NCBI GenBank assembly: GCA_013397695.1
Contig: VYZI01000147.1
Coordinates: 292,720-356,719, forward strand
Origin: Centropus unirufus
Taxonomy: Eukaryota; Chordata; Aves; Cuculiformes; Centropidae
Direction of reading: 5' to 3'
DNA length: 64,000 nucleotides
The notes under the pieces were generated by a model. That model had not been told where the DNA came from, did no database searches, and saw nothing but the letters and a program-made list of their open reading frames with translations. Below are positions 1-9,707 of the stretch, piece after piece; the first letter of the stretch is position 1, and the number at the start of each line of letters is the position of its first letter. Both the position numbers and the translations under genes were made by a program.

Positions 1-970
1 CTTTTGTGGGTGCCCAGGGTAAATGAGAGCAGCTGCTTGCTCCTGCTGCAGGATGCTTTCCATTTCATCTCAGCTGTGGGCTGCTGGCAGACATCAAAGC
101 CAGCAGCGTCCCACGTCAGTCCCTCCTCTTGTGAAGGAAAATAAGTCTTGTCCTAATGAGCCAGAAGGGGACATGTGGTTATTTTTCCTTTTTAAAATCT
201 TGCTTGCTGTGGACTAGACATCACACTTGGTCTGCAGACCCAGGACACTGCTAACATAAAGCAGTGTAGAACACACACACGGACAGCTTCAATTTCCACA
301 AAGCATGATTACATATCTTTTTTAGCTGGTAAAAACATAGATCCAGTCCTGCCTGGCATATTCATTCTCACTGTCTTCTGAAGAACTGGGGATGTTTAAG
401 CCCCATCAGATGTAACCTTAAACTTATAAGGATTGAGAAGCTTAATAATTACCATTTTTTCCCTCCTTAGACAACATGAAAACTCATAAAAGTTTTAAAT
501 TTTAGGATAAAAGACATTTAAATAAGCACACAGAGTGATGCAGGGAGCTAGAAGGGCTAGAAGACAAAAAAATGGGGGGCAAAAGGAGACAGTGGCCCAT
601 CAGGTGTTAGAAAAAAGTTACAAATAAAAAAAAATTACAGAGGGGAGACAACAGAAGAGCCTGCTTTTAGAAATGGACACCTGAACATTGCACTTACCTC
701 TTCCAAAAGGGAATTCAAGTGAAGTCATAGGCACTTAAACAATGCCACCCTGGCAGGCTGACAGAGGGGAGTGCTGGGCAACACCAGGCAGCTTTAGTCC
801 TCTCTTCCAAAAACCTCAAGGCATCAGTAAAAACCCTTCTATAGCACAGAACACTCCTCCAGGCAGGAAGGTCAGAAATAGATTTAGCTGTGTCCCAGAA
901 GGTACAGAGCAAATACACTTGCACCACTGTTACAACAGTAAGGACTCAAGGCACGTTTTTCAGCAGTCAT
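1..970. other. Flank downstream of SYPL1, no gene seen
   Basis: I see AT-rich sequence with only short chance open frames on both strands. No splice-consistent coding segment and no repeat family was recognised. It could hold more SYPL1 3' UTR or spacer toward the next gene. Confidence 0.4.
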
Positions 971-976
971 TTTATT
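971..976 (-). terminator. Candidate polyadenylation signal AATAAA for SYPL1
   Basis: AATAAA on the minus strand lies 661-666 bases after the SYPL1 stop, with a GT-rich stretch downstream at about 955-905. A closer AATAAA at 1579-1574 is an alternative. This is inferred from sequence only. Confidence 0.35.
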
Positions 977-1636
977 ATGCTCTTCAGACTGGAAGTTTAC
1001 TATCGAAGTCAGTAGCTCTAGAACACTGAACACTTAGAACATGTGTTATATATACACACTATTATGTCCATTTTCATCCCAAAACAGTTTAAATGAAAAC
1101 AAAACCCTGAACAACAGCTTGTTAAATTTGTCAAAAACATTTTCTGAGCAATTCAGAGCCATATATCTTTAAAGAAGCTTGCATGAGGCAAATATTGCAC
1201 CAATGAATAAACTGAATGACATCAATGAAGACTCAGTTGTGTTCAGACATTTCTAGTTACATGGGAAGAAGCTGAACTGCATTTTCATGTGTCCTGTTGC
1301 CTTCATTTCATTGTTCAGCCAAGGCTTGTTAGAACTCAAGAAGTCACAGTAATAACCCACATGCAGTTCCTTCTCACCCATTGGTCCTATGGGGCTAATG
1401 TAATAACCTGAAAAGGCCAGTATCCATACAACCTCAACATTTTGCTCTTCAAAAGTGCAATAAAAAGCTGCATAACTTTGAAAGGCATATTGCAAGATAA
1501 TTAAACACTTTAACTGGAGTATCCAAGACCTTATGTCAAACCGTAGCACAAACCAGAAGTCTGTACAAAGTAATTTATTATTGAAATAAATCCTCATGGC
1601 TTCATGCTGTCAGAGTGATGGAAAAGTGGAATCACT
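977..1636 (-). other. SYPL1: Probable SYPL1 3' UTR
   Basis: This is the non-coding AT-rich stretch following the SYPL1 stop codon. Two AATAAA hexamers occur on the minus strand, at 1579-1574 (about 60 bases after the stop) and at 976-971. The far one is followed by GT-rich sequence. The true end is not determined; a long UTR is assumed. Confidence 0.45.
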
Positions 1637-1786
1637 TCAAGGTATCACTTTGTTTTTAAATTCCTCTTTGAGTTGTTTATAGTCCTGAACTTCAAAAAAC
1701 CCTGTTGGATTGTTGTGCAGGTTGGTGTCCTTGTACACAAACCAAGCATTTCCTGCCCATAAAACCATATTAAGCAAGCCAAACAC
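1637..1786 (-). CDS. SYPL1: SYPL1 coding exon 5 (terminal)
   Basis: This exon has 49 codons and a TGA stop after the acceptor CCTACAG. It encodes the rest of helix 4 (VFGLLNMVLWAGNAWFVYKD) and a short cytoplasmic tail ending KVIP. Confidence 0.94.
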   Translation of the reverse strand: MFGLLNMVLWAGNAWFVYKDTNLHNNPTGFFEVQDYKQLKEEFKNKVIP

Positions 1787-4700
1787 CTGTAGGATTAAAG
1801 AAGATTATTAAAAAAAACAACCAAAAACAAAAACAAGAAGAAAACCGACCCAGAATATGATTTCCAGGTAAACCAGAAACAACCATCTTTGACACCCCTT
1901 TGATTTGGACATTTCAGCATGCTTTAGAGTATTATAACCTATTTTAGCAGGTTTCTTTGGAAATCAGATAGATAGTTTAACTCTGTCCTTTGCACGAAAT
2001 TAGGCAAATTCTTCTCCACCGCTCAGCACCTCTGTGTTTGCATATCCAGGTCACCTGATTAATTAATAGTGGGCCAATGAATAACAGCCAGAGTAAGCCT
2101 CCTTTGCCCTGCTGTGAGGAGTTCTTTCTATGAATGAGCTTAATATCATTGTATTTACAAGGAACCTCTTCTTGATATGCAAGAATGCTCACAGATGATA
2201 AAAATACTAGGTTCAGCACCAAAAGGCAGAGCAGGAAACCATATTTCTTCCCACCTGTGGCCCAGTAACTCTTGGCTACAGACAAAGAAGACTCAAGAGT
2301 GTCTGGAAATACTGCATCTAATAACTCTAGGGACAGACTTTAGAAGTTGTTTCTCTTAATGTCTTCGACGAATAAGTTTCCTTTTAACGAAAAAATTTGG
2401 TCAGCATTTTACCGCAGTATTAATAGGCCTAAATGATCTATCCATAAAGCGATTTTAACACAAAGCAACAAGTGCAATCCGTCAAACAGGGCTCTCATAT
2501 GTCATGGGTTATTTTCTCCCATGTTTATAGTACCCATACAGCAATAGACATACATACCACAGACACATTCAGAGTTCTCATACTGGTCACAGAAGCAAAA
2601 TGACAGGTTGTTTCTGGTGCTTTGCAAAATTCAATTCCTGTAATAATGCTGGCCCCTGTGGACATCTTGATGTCAGCAAGTGCCTTTGCCCAAGCAGCAG
2701 TACTGACCAGCCACAGAAAGGCTGTTATGACTGTGATAGCAAAGTCCTACAGAAGAGAAGCAGTCATTTTTAGGTAAAAAAAAAAAAAATAGCACAACTA
2801 CACCTAAGAGCAAGACAGAGACAGTATCAATTATATCACTAAAATAACTGCATTAGTGCTAGTGATCACAAGAAAACTCAGCCATCAGTGGTGCAATTAC
2901 AACATAAATTATGATCTGTGTTGATAAGCAGCTACAAAACTGCCTATGTCTTTTTCATCTATCAAGCATCAGCAATGTTACTCTTTGTAAGATACTTTTA
3001 AAAATCATCTGCCTAGCACTTACAAAAGTTTAACTCAAAGTTCAGTAAGGTAGGGGCAGCAGAGGAGAAATAGTGCAGAGGAATTAAGCCTGGATGGCTG
3101 ATAAGATAAAACAGTGCTTGAAAGGTCACTAGGTCCATTTCTGGCATGCTCTCCAATGAATATCTCATTCTGATGATTAGGGATTTGGCATTTAAGGTGA
3201 TTAAAATTCACAACACAAACATTTCTATCTGCTAATTGTATCTGCACAGAACATGCCCTGCACAGGGGAAACTTCCAGAGATTAGCAGAGGAGATTCCAC
3301 CTGTGGAACACCTGTATGTTCAGATACCATATACAAAAAGGGAAGCTGTGAAAACACCGTTCACCTGAGGAGGTAGAACTTCATTCCACTCTTTACTTCA
3401 AGAACTGCAAAAGGTATGATGCCATGGATGTTCAAGGACTTTGGATCCCCTTTCCTGCTCAAGTGCTGTAATTCCTAGTCTGAGGTACTCGTTCACTCTC
3501 TACCTAAGTTTTGGAACTACTGAGTATTCATAAGCAATTCAGATACTGCTAATACAAGAGTATTTCTCATCTCTTTGGGGTTGCAAAGGCAAAACATTAT
3601 CTTACTATTACTTACAGTTAGTGGAAACTTGCTGTTTTGCTGATACACATGCTTATATCCAATATATACCACGAGGGCAGCAATGCAGTAGAGGAACACC
3701 AGCACTGCAAGTGTAACAAAGAACTGTGCAGAAGAGGAGAAGTTGCCCACAAGGTAGACATCAGTCCAAGTGCCATTACAGCGTTCTGGGTCGGGTGTGC
3801 TAAATACAACGGTATTCAACCTGCAAAGATCATACCCTTTGTGTAGTTAAAGTTTGCTTAACAGTGGAAGGTTCATATAGTCGTGCTTCGCAACGACAGT
3901 GCAAGTTTATACTCTAAAAGACAATTTGCATGTGTAATTTATCAGTATCAGTTACATAACATGAAGATCCATCAAGATACCTTAAGGCTGTTCCCCATCC
4001 TACCCCAAGATATACAACAGCAACTTCAGGAGAAGAATCTTAACCTTATGATTAGAGAAACTGAAGAAAGAAATCCTAACTTGGAAACAGAATTAACTAA
4101 ACCATTCATACTTAATGACGTTATTTTGGAGACTGGCAGTTAAACAAGGGCATCATGACTTAAAAGCACCAAGCTGCATTACACCTACAAGAAAATGCAA
4201 GCACTAAACCTTCAAGCATAGGAAATTCAAGGAGATCCATGTGACCAGCAGAAACTGCTCGGTAATACGCACAGAATCATTTCAGATTCCCACTCTTCAC
4301 TTCGAGTGAAGTTACAATGCCAGGTTGTGACCAAATTCTATATTAGTTTTTATAGCTGGCCTCTGAATCCATTTCTATACTAAAACGATCTTCCTATGCT
4401 TATTTAACACATGGAGCACAGACTCTGTGCTTGTTGTAACTGCACCGGTGTGAGAACAGAGGGGAAGCCTTCCTCCTTGCATTCCAGGAAAGGAGTTTGA
4501 CCCTACAAGAGCACTACAATGACAGTGAAATATTGAGGTTTTATGTATTTAACACCCTCAAAGATCATAGTGGAATAACCTGAAAAGCAAGTATTTCCCA
4601 CTGAGTCTTTAAACCAAAATATTGCTATAAAGTCACATCCAAAATAATCTCACCAGGCCCTGGGAGCCAATTACGAATTGATGAAAAAGCAGGCTGTAAA

Positions 4701-5942
4701 AATCGTGTTTATTAATTACCTTCTGTAACATTCTCGCACCGCTAGAACAGAGCTTAAGGTAAAGTGATACAAAGCAGTAATACAGCCTATGACCATTTTT
4801 ACCTAATCCTTTCTATAGGGCACTGACATCCACAGTGTTTTGAACAACTGCAACAAATCTTTTTTCCCCTTCTTCCCTTCACTATTATGAAGGAAGCTAA
4901 GGGTTTCACATGTTCATTCACACATATACAGTAAGCACATACCCATATAGAGGCAGATGGGAAAAAAAAGCAGGTAAGAAATAATAACATACAAACACAA
5001 CTGAAGAGATAATACTCACCTGAATGGATAAGTGAAAGCAGCTGTAACTGTCTTGTTTGCCACACCTTTGCAGGAAACCAGAAGTGTAGTTTCACCTTGA
5101 AAGCTTCCGCATGTGGCAAAAGCAAAGATGGAAAAAAGCTATGGGAAATGATACAGAAACTTATTAGTAAACACCACTAGAGCTCAAGTGAAATGAAGTC
5201 AACATTTAGGTGAAGCAGCTAGTGAAGGAAAAAAGTAGGGACAAAGTTAGCAATGGTAAAGTATGAAGTGACATAAAGAGGTAACAAAAATATTCAATTT
5301 CTGTAACCCAACACCATGTGTTAATGAGCAACACCACTCACTCAACCTCTTTTGAAAGTTCTTCTTTAAAATATATAATTTTTCTTAGCTCTACAGCAAA
5401 GTTGGATATTTTTCTTTAACGCAAAGGCCAGCACAATATTTCTTGCTGTTGGGAAGGGAAGCATTACTACAAGTCTCAGACATCCACTACTATAGATTAG
5501 ATTAGCTAGAAGGTTCATGCTCAGAGTACCAGCTTGATCTCCAAGTAGCTTATTTTTCCTTTATATGCTAGAAAAGCCCTAAACCCCAAGTAACTGGAAC
5601 ACAATACAGCAGCACGAATTAACATGAGTGATCAACACGTATTTTATGTATCTGCAGAACTGCTTTCTTTCCTCCCAGCCAGGAGGCTTGGCTGAAGAGC
5701 AGCTCTGTGTTGGGTATCCACCACCAGCGACACAGGATAACGGGATAGGGAGCGGGCAGCCTGTCAGCACACACTCCTTCAAACCCAACCAGCGAGAACG
5801 CAAAGGCAAATCCAGGCCGGAGAAAGAAGAAACAACCCCACAAAGAGAACAACGCCTCCCCAGCTGCACTCACCCACTCAAGGACCTTAATGAAGCCAAG
5901 AGGCTCCAAGAGCAAGGAAAAATCCACCCTCAAGCCTGCCAT
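1637..5942 (-). CDS. SYPL1: Synaptophysin-like protein 1 (pantophysin), complete, 5 coding exons
   Basis: The product is a MARVEL-domain protein of the synaptophysin family, a ubiquitous integral membrane protein of small transport vesicles. Coding exons on the minus strand are 5942-5874, 5138-5020, 3820-3616, 2746-2558 and 1786-1637. All introns are GT-AG and the joined frame is 732 bases (243 residues plus TGA), close to the usual length. Predicted membrane helices lie at about residues 16-35, 94-117, 132-154 and 187-208. Family hallmarks visible are EPLGFIKVLEW, FAFATCG, TYPFRLN, FLWLVSTAAWAKAL and GNAWFVYKD. The vesicle-lumen loops carry cysteines 46, 77, 172 and 179 and N-glycosylation sequons at N51, N78 and N89. 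The start at 5942 is the first ATG in frame, with A at -3 and G at +4. It matches the short mammalian N-terminus beginning near the EPLGFIKVLEW segment. The frame stays open upstream to 6059, but only from a GTG. The C-terminal tail after helix 4 is short. Confidence 0.96.
2558..2746 (-). CDS. SYPL1: SYPL1 coding exon 4
   Basis: This exon is 189 bases (63 codons), from the acceptor TCTGTAG to the donor GTATGT. It encodes helix 3 (FLWLVSTAAWAKAL), the second luminal loop with its cysteine pair, and the entry to helix 4 (SMRTLNVSV). Confidence 0.95.
3616..3820 (-). CDS. SYPL1: SYPL1 coding exon 3
   Basis: This 205-base exon runs from the acceptor TTTGCAG to the donor GTAAGT. It encodes the end of luminal loop 1 (PERCNGTWTD, sequons NGT and NFS) and helix 2 (VTLAVLVFLYCIAALVVYIG). 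It ends on a complete codon. Confidence 0.95.
3821..5019 (-). other. SYPL1: SYPL1 intron 2
   Basis: The intron is 1199 bases with GT-AG ends. The short open frames in it have no family resemblance, and no repeat was recognised. The other SYPL1 introns (5139-5873, 2747-3615, 1787-2557) are similar. One open frame at 1977-2285 is hydrophobic but lies wholly within intron 4 and has no splice signals. Confidence 0.85.
5020..5138 (-). CDS. SYPL1: SYPL1 coding exon 2
   Basis: This 119-base exon runs from the acceptor CATAG to the donor GTGAGT. It encodes the end of helix 1 (LFSIFAFATCG) and the first luminal loop, with sequon NKT and the motif TYPF. The arginine codon following TYPF is split across the junction with exon 3. 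Confidence 0.93.
5874..5942 (-). CDS. SYPL1: SYPL1 coding exon 1
   Basis: This exon gives 23 codons, from the ATG to LEW, followed by the donor GTGAGT. It contains the first half of transmembrane helix 1 (EPLGFIKVLEW). The flanking sequence is moderately GC-rich, as expected close to a promoter. Confidence 0.93.
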
Positions 5943-6250
5943 GCTGGAAACCCCCAGAGCAGCCAGGAGGACCACAAGGACACACACCACCAGCCCACAG
6001 CTGCAGCCCCACACAAGGCCCCTCCATATGAGGCCTGGGCCTGAGCTCCTCCCTGCCACTCCCCCTGCCCACCCACCACATCCCAGCCTGGCTCTGCCCC
6101 CACGGCCAGGAGCTGTGGGGAGGTCAGCATCAGCTATGATGAGAAAGGGATCTATCGGATCTTCTCTGAGAGCCTGAAGCTTCAGGAACCTGAATCCACT
6201 TCATTTCTATAGGAAGGGCAGAGCCTGCGCTCGCTGAGTCAGGAAACGGA
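5943..6250 (-). promoter_or_regulatory. SYPL1: Probable SYPL1 5' UTR and promoter region
   Basis: This is GC-enriched sequence immediately upstream of the SYPL1 ATG, with scattered CpGs and no TATA box at a sensible distance. At 6233-6241 the minus strand reads TGACTCAGCG, which contains a TGACTCAGC core typical of Maf/NF-E2 or antioxidant-response elements. The transcription start was not located. Confidence 0.45.
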
Positions 6251-6299
6251 GACTCCCATGATGGTGAATGCTGGAAGTTTGTGAATCTTGGTCCTGGGG

Positions 6300-6865
6300 G
6301 ATGCTGCAGCTGTGTCCCTGCAGCTACAGAGCAGTACCCTGGTAGCAGGTGAGGGATGGGAGCCTTCTCCAGAGAAGCCTTCATCCCCCCGAAGCCATGC
6401 AGCAGCACTGGGAGAAAGAGGTGATTGGCAGCAGAGGGAAATTCCCTGCTGCAGGCAGGGGAGACCTTTCCCTGTGACCCAATCTGCTCTTCAAGGGAGG
6501 TTTGCTCTCTCCAGGGGCTGGGTTCCAGGATGTTGTGGATAATCAAACTAGGAATCAGACTAGAGTTGGTGCTCTCCCACGTGGGCACCAACAATACTGC
6601 AAGGGGAGACGTGGGGGGCTTCAGACGTGACGGCTGCATTGTCCTGGGGAGGCAGTCAGTGTCTTGGGAGCCTGGATGGTTTTGTCCTCCGTTTTTCTAG
6701 TGAGAAAAAAGTGCTTGAGGAGGAGTGTACAGATCCTGCAGGGCAACAGTTGCCTGCACAGCTGGTGCAATAAAGAGGATTCAGCTTTTATGATTTCTTT
6801 GAGGATACGGCTGACCAAATGGGGCAAAACCATCTTTTCAACAAGCTGGCAAGGAGAGTTTTAAG
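6300..6865 (+). mobile_element. CR1 LINE fossil covering part of ORF1 (esterase-like region)
   Basis: The plus-strand translation contains decayed hallmarks of CR1 ORF1. REVC...GSRM at about 6500-6535 resembles the REVCCLPGARV segment. LSHVGTNNTARGDVGGFRRD at about 6571-6630 matches the HVGTNDTARGDL-type signature. SCLHSWCNKEDSAF at about 6750-6790 matches WLRGWC..., and LTKWGKTIFSTSWQGEF at about 6810-6861 matches the LSQRGKRIFAQELAGLI ending of ORF1. The frame is broken between segments, so the element is dead. It runs divergently from SYPL1 and ends about 360 bases from its start codon. Family comparison is from memory. Confidence 0.72.
6576..6585. promoter_or_regulatory. Palindromic E-box inside CR1 fossil
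   Basis: CCCACGTGGG is a 10-base palindrome with the core CACGTG at 6578-6583. It lies about 635 bases upstream of the SYPL1 ATG. The bases are those encoding the SHVG segment of CR1 ORF1, so the site came with the transposon. Function is unknown. Confidence 0.4.
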
Positions 6866-9612
6866 GTTTGATGGCATCAGGGAAGACATGGTGACCTACA
6901 GTTAAGTGAGGAAGTGATGGACTTGTCTGGTGAGCCACGGGAACAGGATAACATGATTTTAAGGAGAGACTTCAAGAAAACAGGACAGAAGCTCCCCCTT
7001 GTATGCACATAAGGATCTGTCCATAGAACAGCAATAGGAGGGAAGCTCTCATACCTTTTCTAAGAAGCCAGCATGAGTACCATGCTAAGACATGGGACAC
7101 AGTAGGTTTTAATAATCTGTGTGCACTTGAAGGGCCATGAATAAATTAAAAAGTAGCCTGTTGCAGAAAAGCGATAAGCAAAGAGACAAAGGGACCGGTA
7201 TGTGGTCTACAGCCTTGCCTACAACAATGCATTTTTGAAGCACAGTAGGAAGAAAAGAGATTATACCAAAGTGAACAAACAGAAATTGTAGAAATCAGCC
7301 AAAAATAAAAGCAGAAACAAGCAATATTATATTCTGTATTTGGGAAAAAGCAGGAAAGTATTAATATATTAATAGTGTAATAAATCCTTTGCAGTCCATC
7401 AGGGCTCAGGGGAGTGTTGAGTTGCATCTGCTGAAGCTTTTATATCAGTTATCAATACCCAGCAGCCCCATTTTGGACAGGGATGATAAAGGCACTCTCT
7501 TAATATGAACAATGACTACTGGTCATCTTCGAAACGTCCGTCCAGATCCAGATGTCTGATGTTATGACAATATTGACCTATCCTTTTATCACCATTCCTG
7601 AGAAAAGAGATGGAGTGACTGATGCAGAACCCACTTGATAGAGAATTCAATTAGAACAATATAATTAAAGTCAAGCTAAAAGGTCATTTCAGAATTAGTT
7701 TTTGCTGATCAGCCTATGTTTAAGCCTGTGCTTAAGCAGCAATGATCAAAACAGGGTTGATGCAGCTTCTAGCTGCTGCTGTAGCATACCTGGTACTTGA
7801 TGAATCTAGAAGGATATAAAACTAAGACACCAATTTAATTGGAAATGGGGTAGCTGATAGGTCTTAAACTTCAAATCAATAGGATTAGTGAAAAAAACCA
7901 AGCGCTCAGTATTGAGTCCCATTCTTTTGAAAACAGAAAGGAGGATGAAACTGTGAGGGTTAACTGGCTAATCTCATGGTGGTTGAGGAAGCTGTGGGAG
8001 AGACCGGTGGGATTCTTGTCTAAGGGGTGGAGGCATGACTCCAACAGAGGCAACAAAGTGCTAGTGCTCCTGTGTGAGGAGCGAGCGAGCTTCCTCTGGA
8101 ATATTGTGCAGCAGTCCAACTCACTGATGCTTGATAAGATTAATTGAAACTACCTGGATGACTGAGGGTCACAGAGAGCTCCTTTACTTAGAGTGAAAGA
8201 ACTTGGGTGGCTCATCTTAACGAAATGAAGGGTGACTGAGGGTGTTACTGCTGGCTGGAGGTACACCAGGGGCTGGATGCAGGGAAGGCAGGTTTATGCT
8301 AAGACAGTTTTACCATGAGGTTCACTGTATATAAAACCAAAGAATATAATTTATGCTGAATGTGAAGTGTAAGTACGAGATTCTGGAAATGTCTTCAAAC
8401 AGAAGGTGAACACTGGAGGTTCTTTTAAGAGGCAGTTCAGTGTATTTGTGATGTTGGTGCTTGTGATAGCAGTGGAAAAAAAAACAACTTGATGATTCAT
8501 GATGTTCTCTTCCCATCCTAATCCTTTACGCAGTCCAAACATGGATTAATACAGGGAAGTCCTGAGATAAAGCAAGATAGATAAAGCAAGGGTGGATGGT
8601 TATGCTACTACATACCTGCCAGGGGAGATGCTGTTGCACGGGACTGCTCTACCCAAGCTTGGTTTTATGCTTCGTGGCTAATACAAAATTCAGATTTTCT
8701 GAAATACACTATCAAAATTTAAAAAATAAATTATAGGCTTTTTGCACTGCCTTAATTTAATTTATACATGGCAGCTTAGTTACTTCTGAACTATTATGTT
8801 GTTTATTGGTACCATTACCACCTTGAATTTAAAATTTCTACTGCTGCATGTGTAAAAATCCTTGTTATTCTCTGGATCCCCATGGAAGCCCCTAAGGGCA
8901 GGCAGCCACGTCACCTTATCCCCCCATTTTTGTATAAATTTCCCAAGGGCAAGAGGGAAGGCATCCCTTCCCAGAGAGGCAGTACCTCCTCTGGAAGATG
9001 CTTCAGAGCAGAATTTTCTCACAGCTACTCTTGCCTCCCAGGCAGTGTGATTTCCACGAGGGATCACAAAAGAATCCTGTGCCTTAATTTTCATAGCTCA
9101 TCACTTTGTATAAGCCAGGTCGATGTGAGACCCACCCTGCAGAGTACACTGGCCTGTGCCTTGTTCCGTAAAAACACCTTGGAAAGTCACCGCTGAAGAT
9201 GGAGTTCTGGAACATAACAATTAACTGAAAAGGGCAAAGAATATAATGTATGCACTTGGAATAACCATTCTAAATGACACTGTAGCCTTAGGAATCTTCA
9301 GCCAGAATTAATTTTGTGGCTTACTGGAAGGCTTTATCTGAGAATGCTAAATGCAGCCAGAATCCTGTTGTACCATCTAGTGGCGTGCTGGGATAGCGCA
9401 TGCTGTGGAATAAGGTTAAATATTAATTTATGTTTGATATCCACAAAACACAATAGAATTTATTGGACAAAGAGAAGACTTTAAAAATGCCATAGATACA
9501 TAGTGGAAAGCGTGGAGAAAAAGAGGTAGAATGTATTTTCTATGTCAGGCAGACTGGTTAAGCTGGGTCTGGGCATCAGTAGCATCCCTTAATATACACC
9601 AGTCCTTCTAAA
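6866..9612. other. Intergenic DNA, no gene recognised
   Basis: I find no exon with consistent splice signals. Sequence just after 6866 may continue the CR1 fossil, but the match is lost. A moderately GC-rich stretch at about 7950-8300 and another at about 8870-9070 have short open frames on both strands that match no family I recognise. The rest is AT-rich spacer. Confidence 0.4.
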
Positions 9613-9707
9613 GCCTCCCTCCTTCCTTCCCTCTTCTCCCTCTTCTCCCTCTCTTCCTTCCCTCCTTCCCTCCCTCCCTCCCTATCTCCCTTTTTCTTTT
9701 CTTTTTT
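9613..9707 (+). repeat. Polypyrimidine tract (CCTT/CCCT simple repeat)
   Basis: About 95 bases are almost purely C and T on the plus strand, mostly CCTT and CCCT units ending in a T-rich segment, with a single A at about 9684. Such homopurine-homopyrimidine tracts can form triplex (H-DNA) and are unstable in length. Confidence 0.9.

Noticed and set aside
1977..2285. Hydrophobic 102-residue open frame in SYPL1 intron 4
   Set aside because: It lies between two well-supported exons, has no splice sites joining it in frame, and matches no MARVEL segment.
5943..6059. In-frame upstream extension of SYPL1 to 6059
   Set aside because: The upstream codon at 6059 is GTG, not ATG. The ATG at 5942 has a strong context and matches the short N-terminus known in mammals.
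7950..8300. Part of the SYPL1-upstream CR1 continuing into ORF2
   Set aside because: No recognisable ORF2 motif could be aligned by eye, so the element was ended at 6865.
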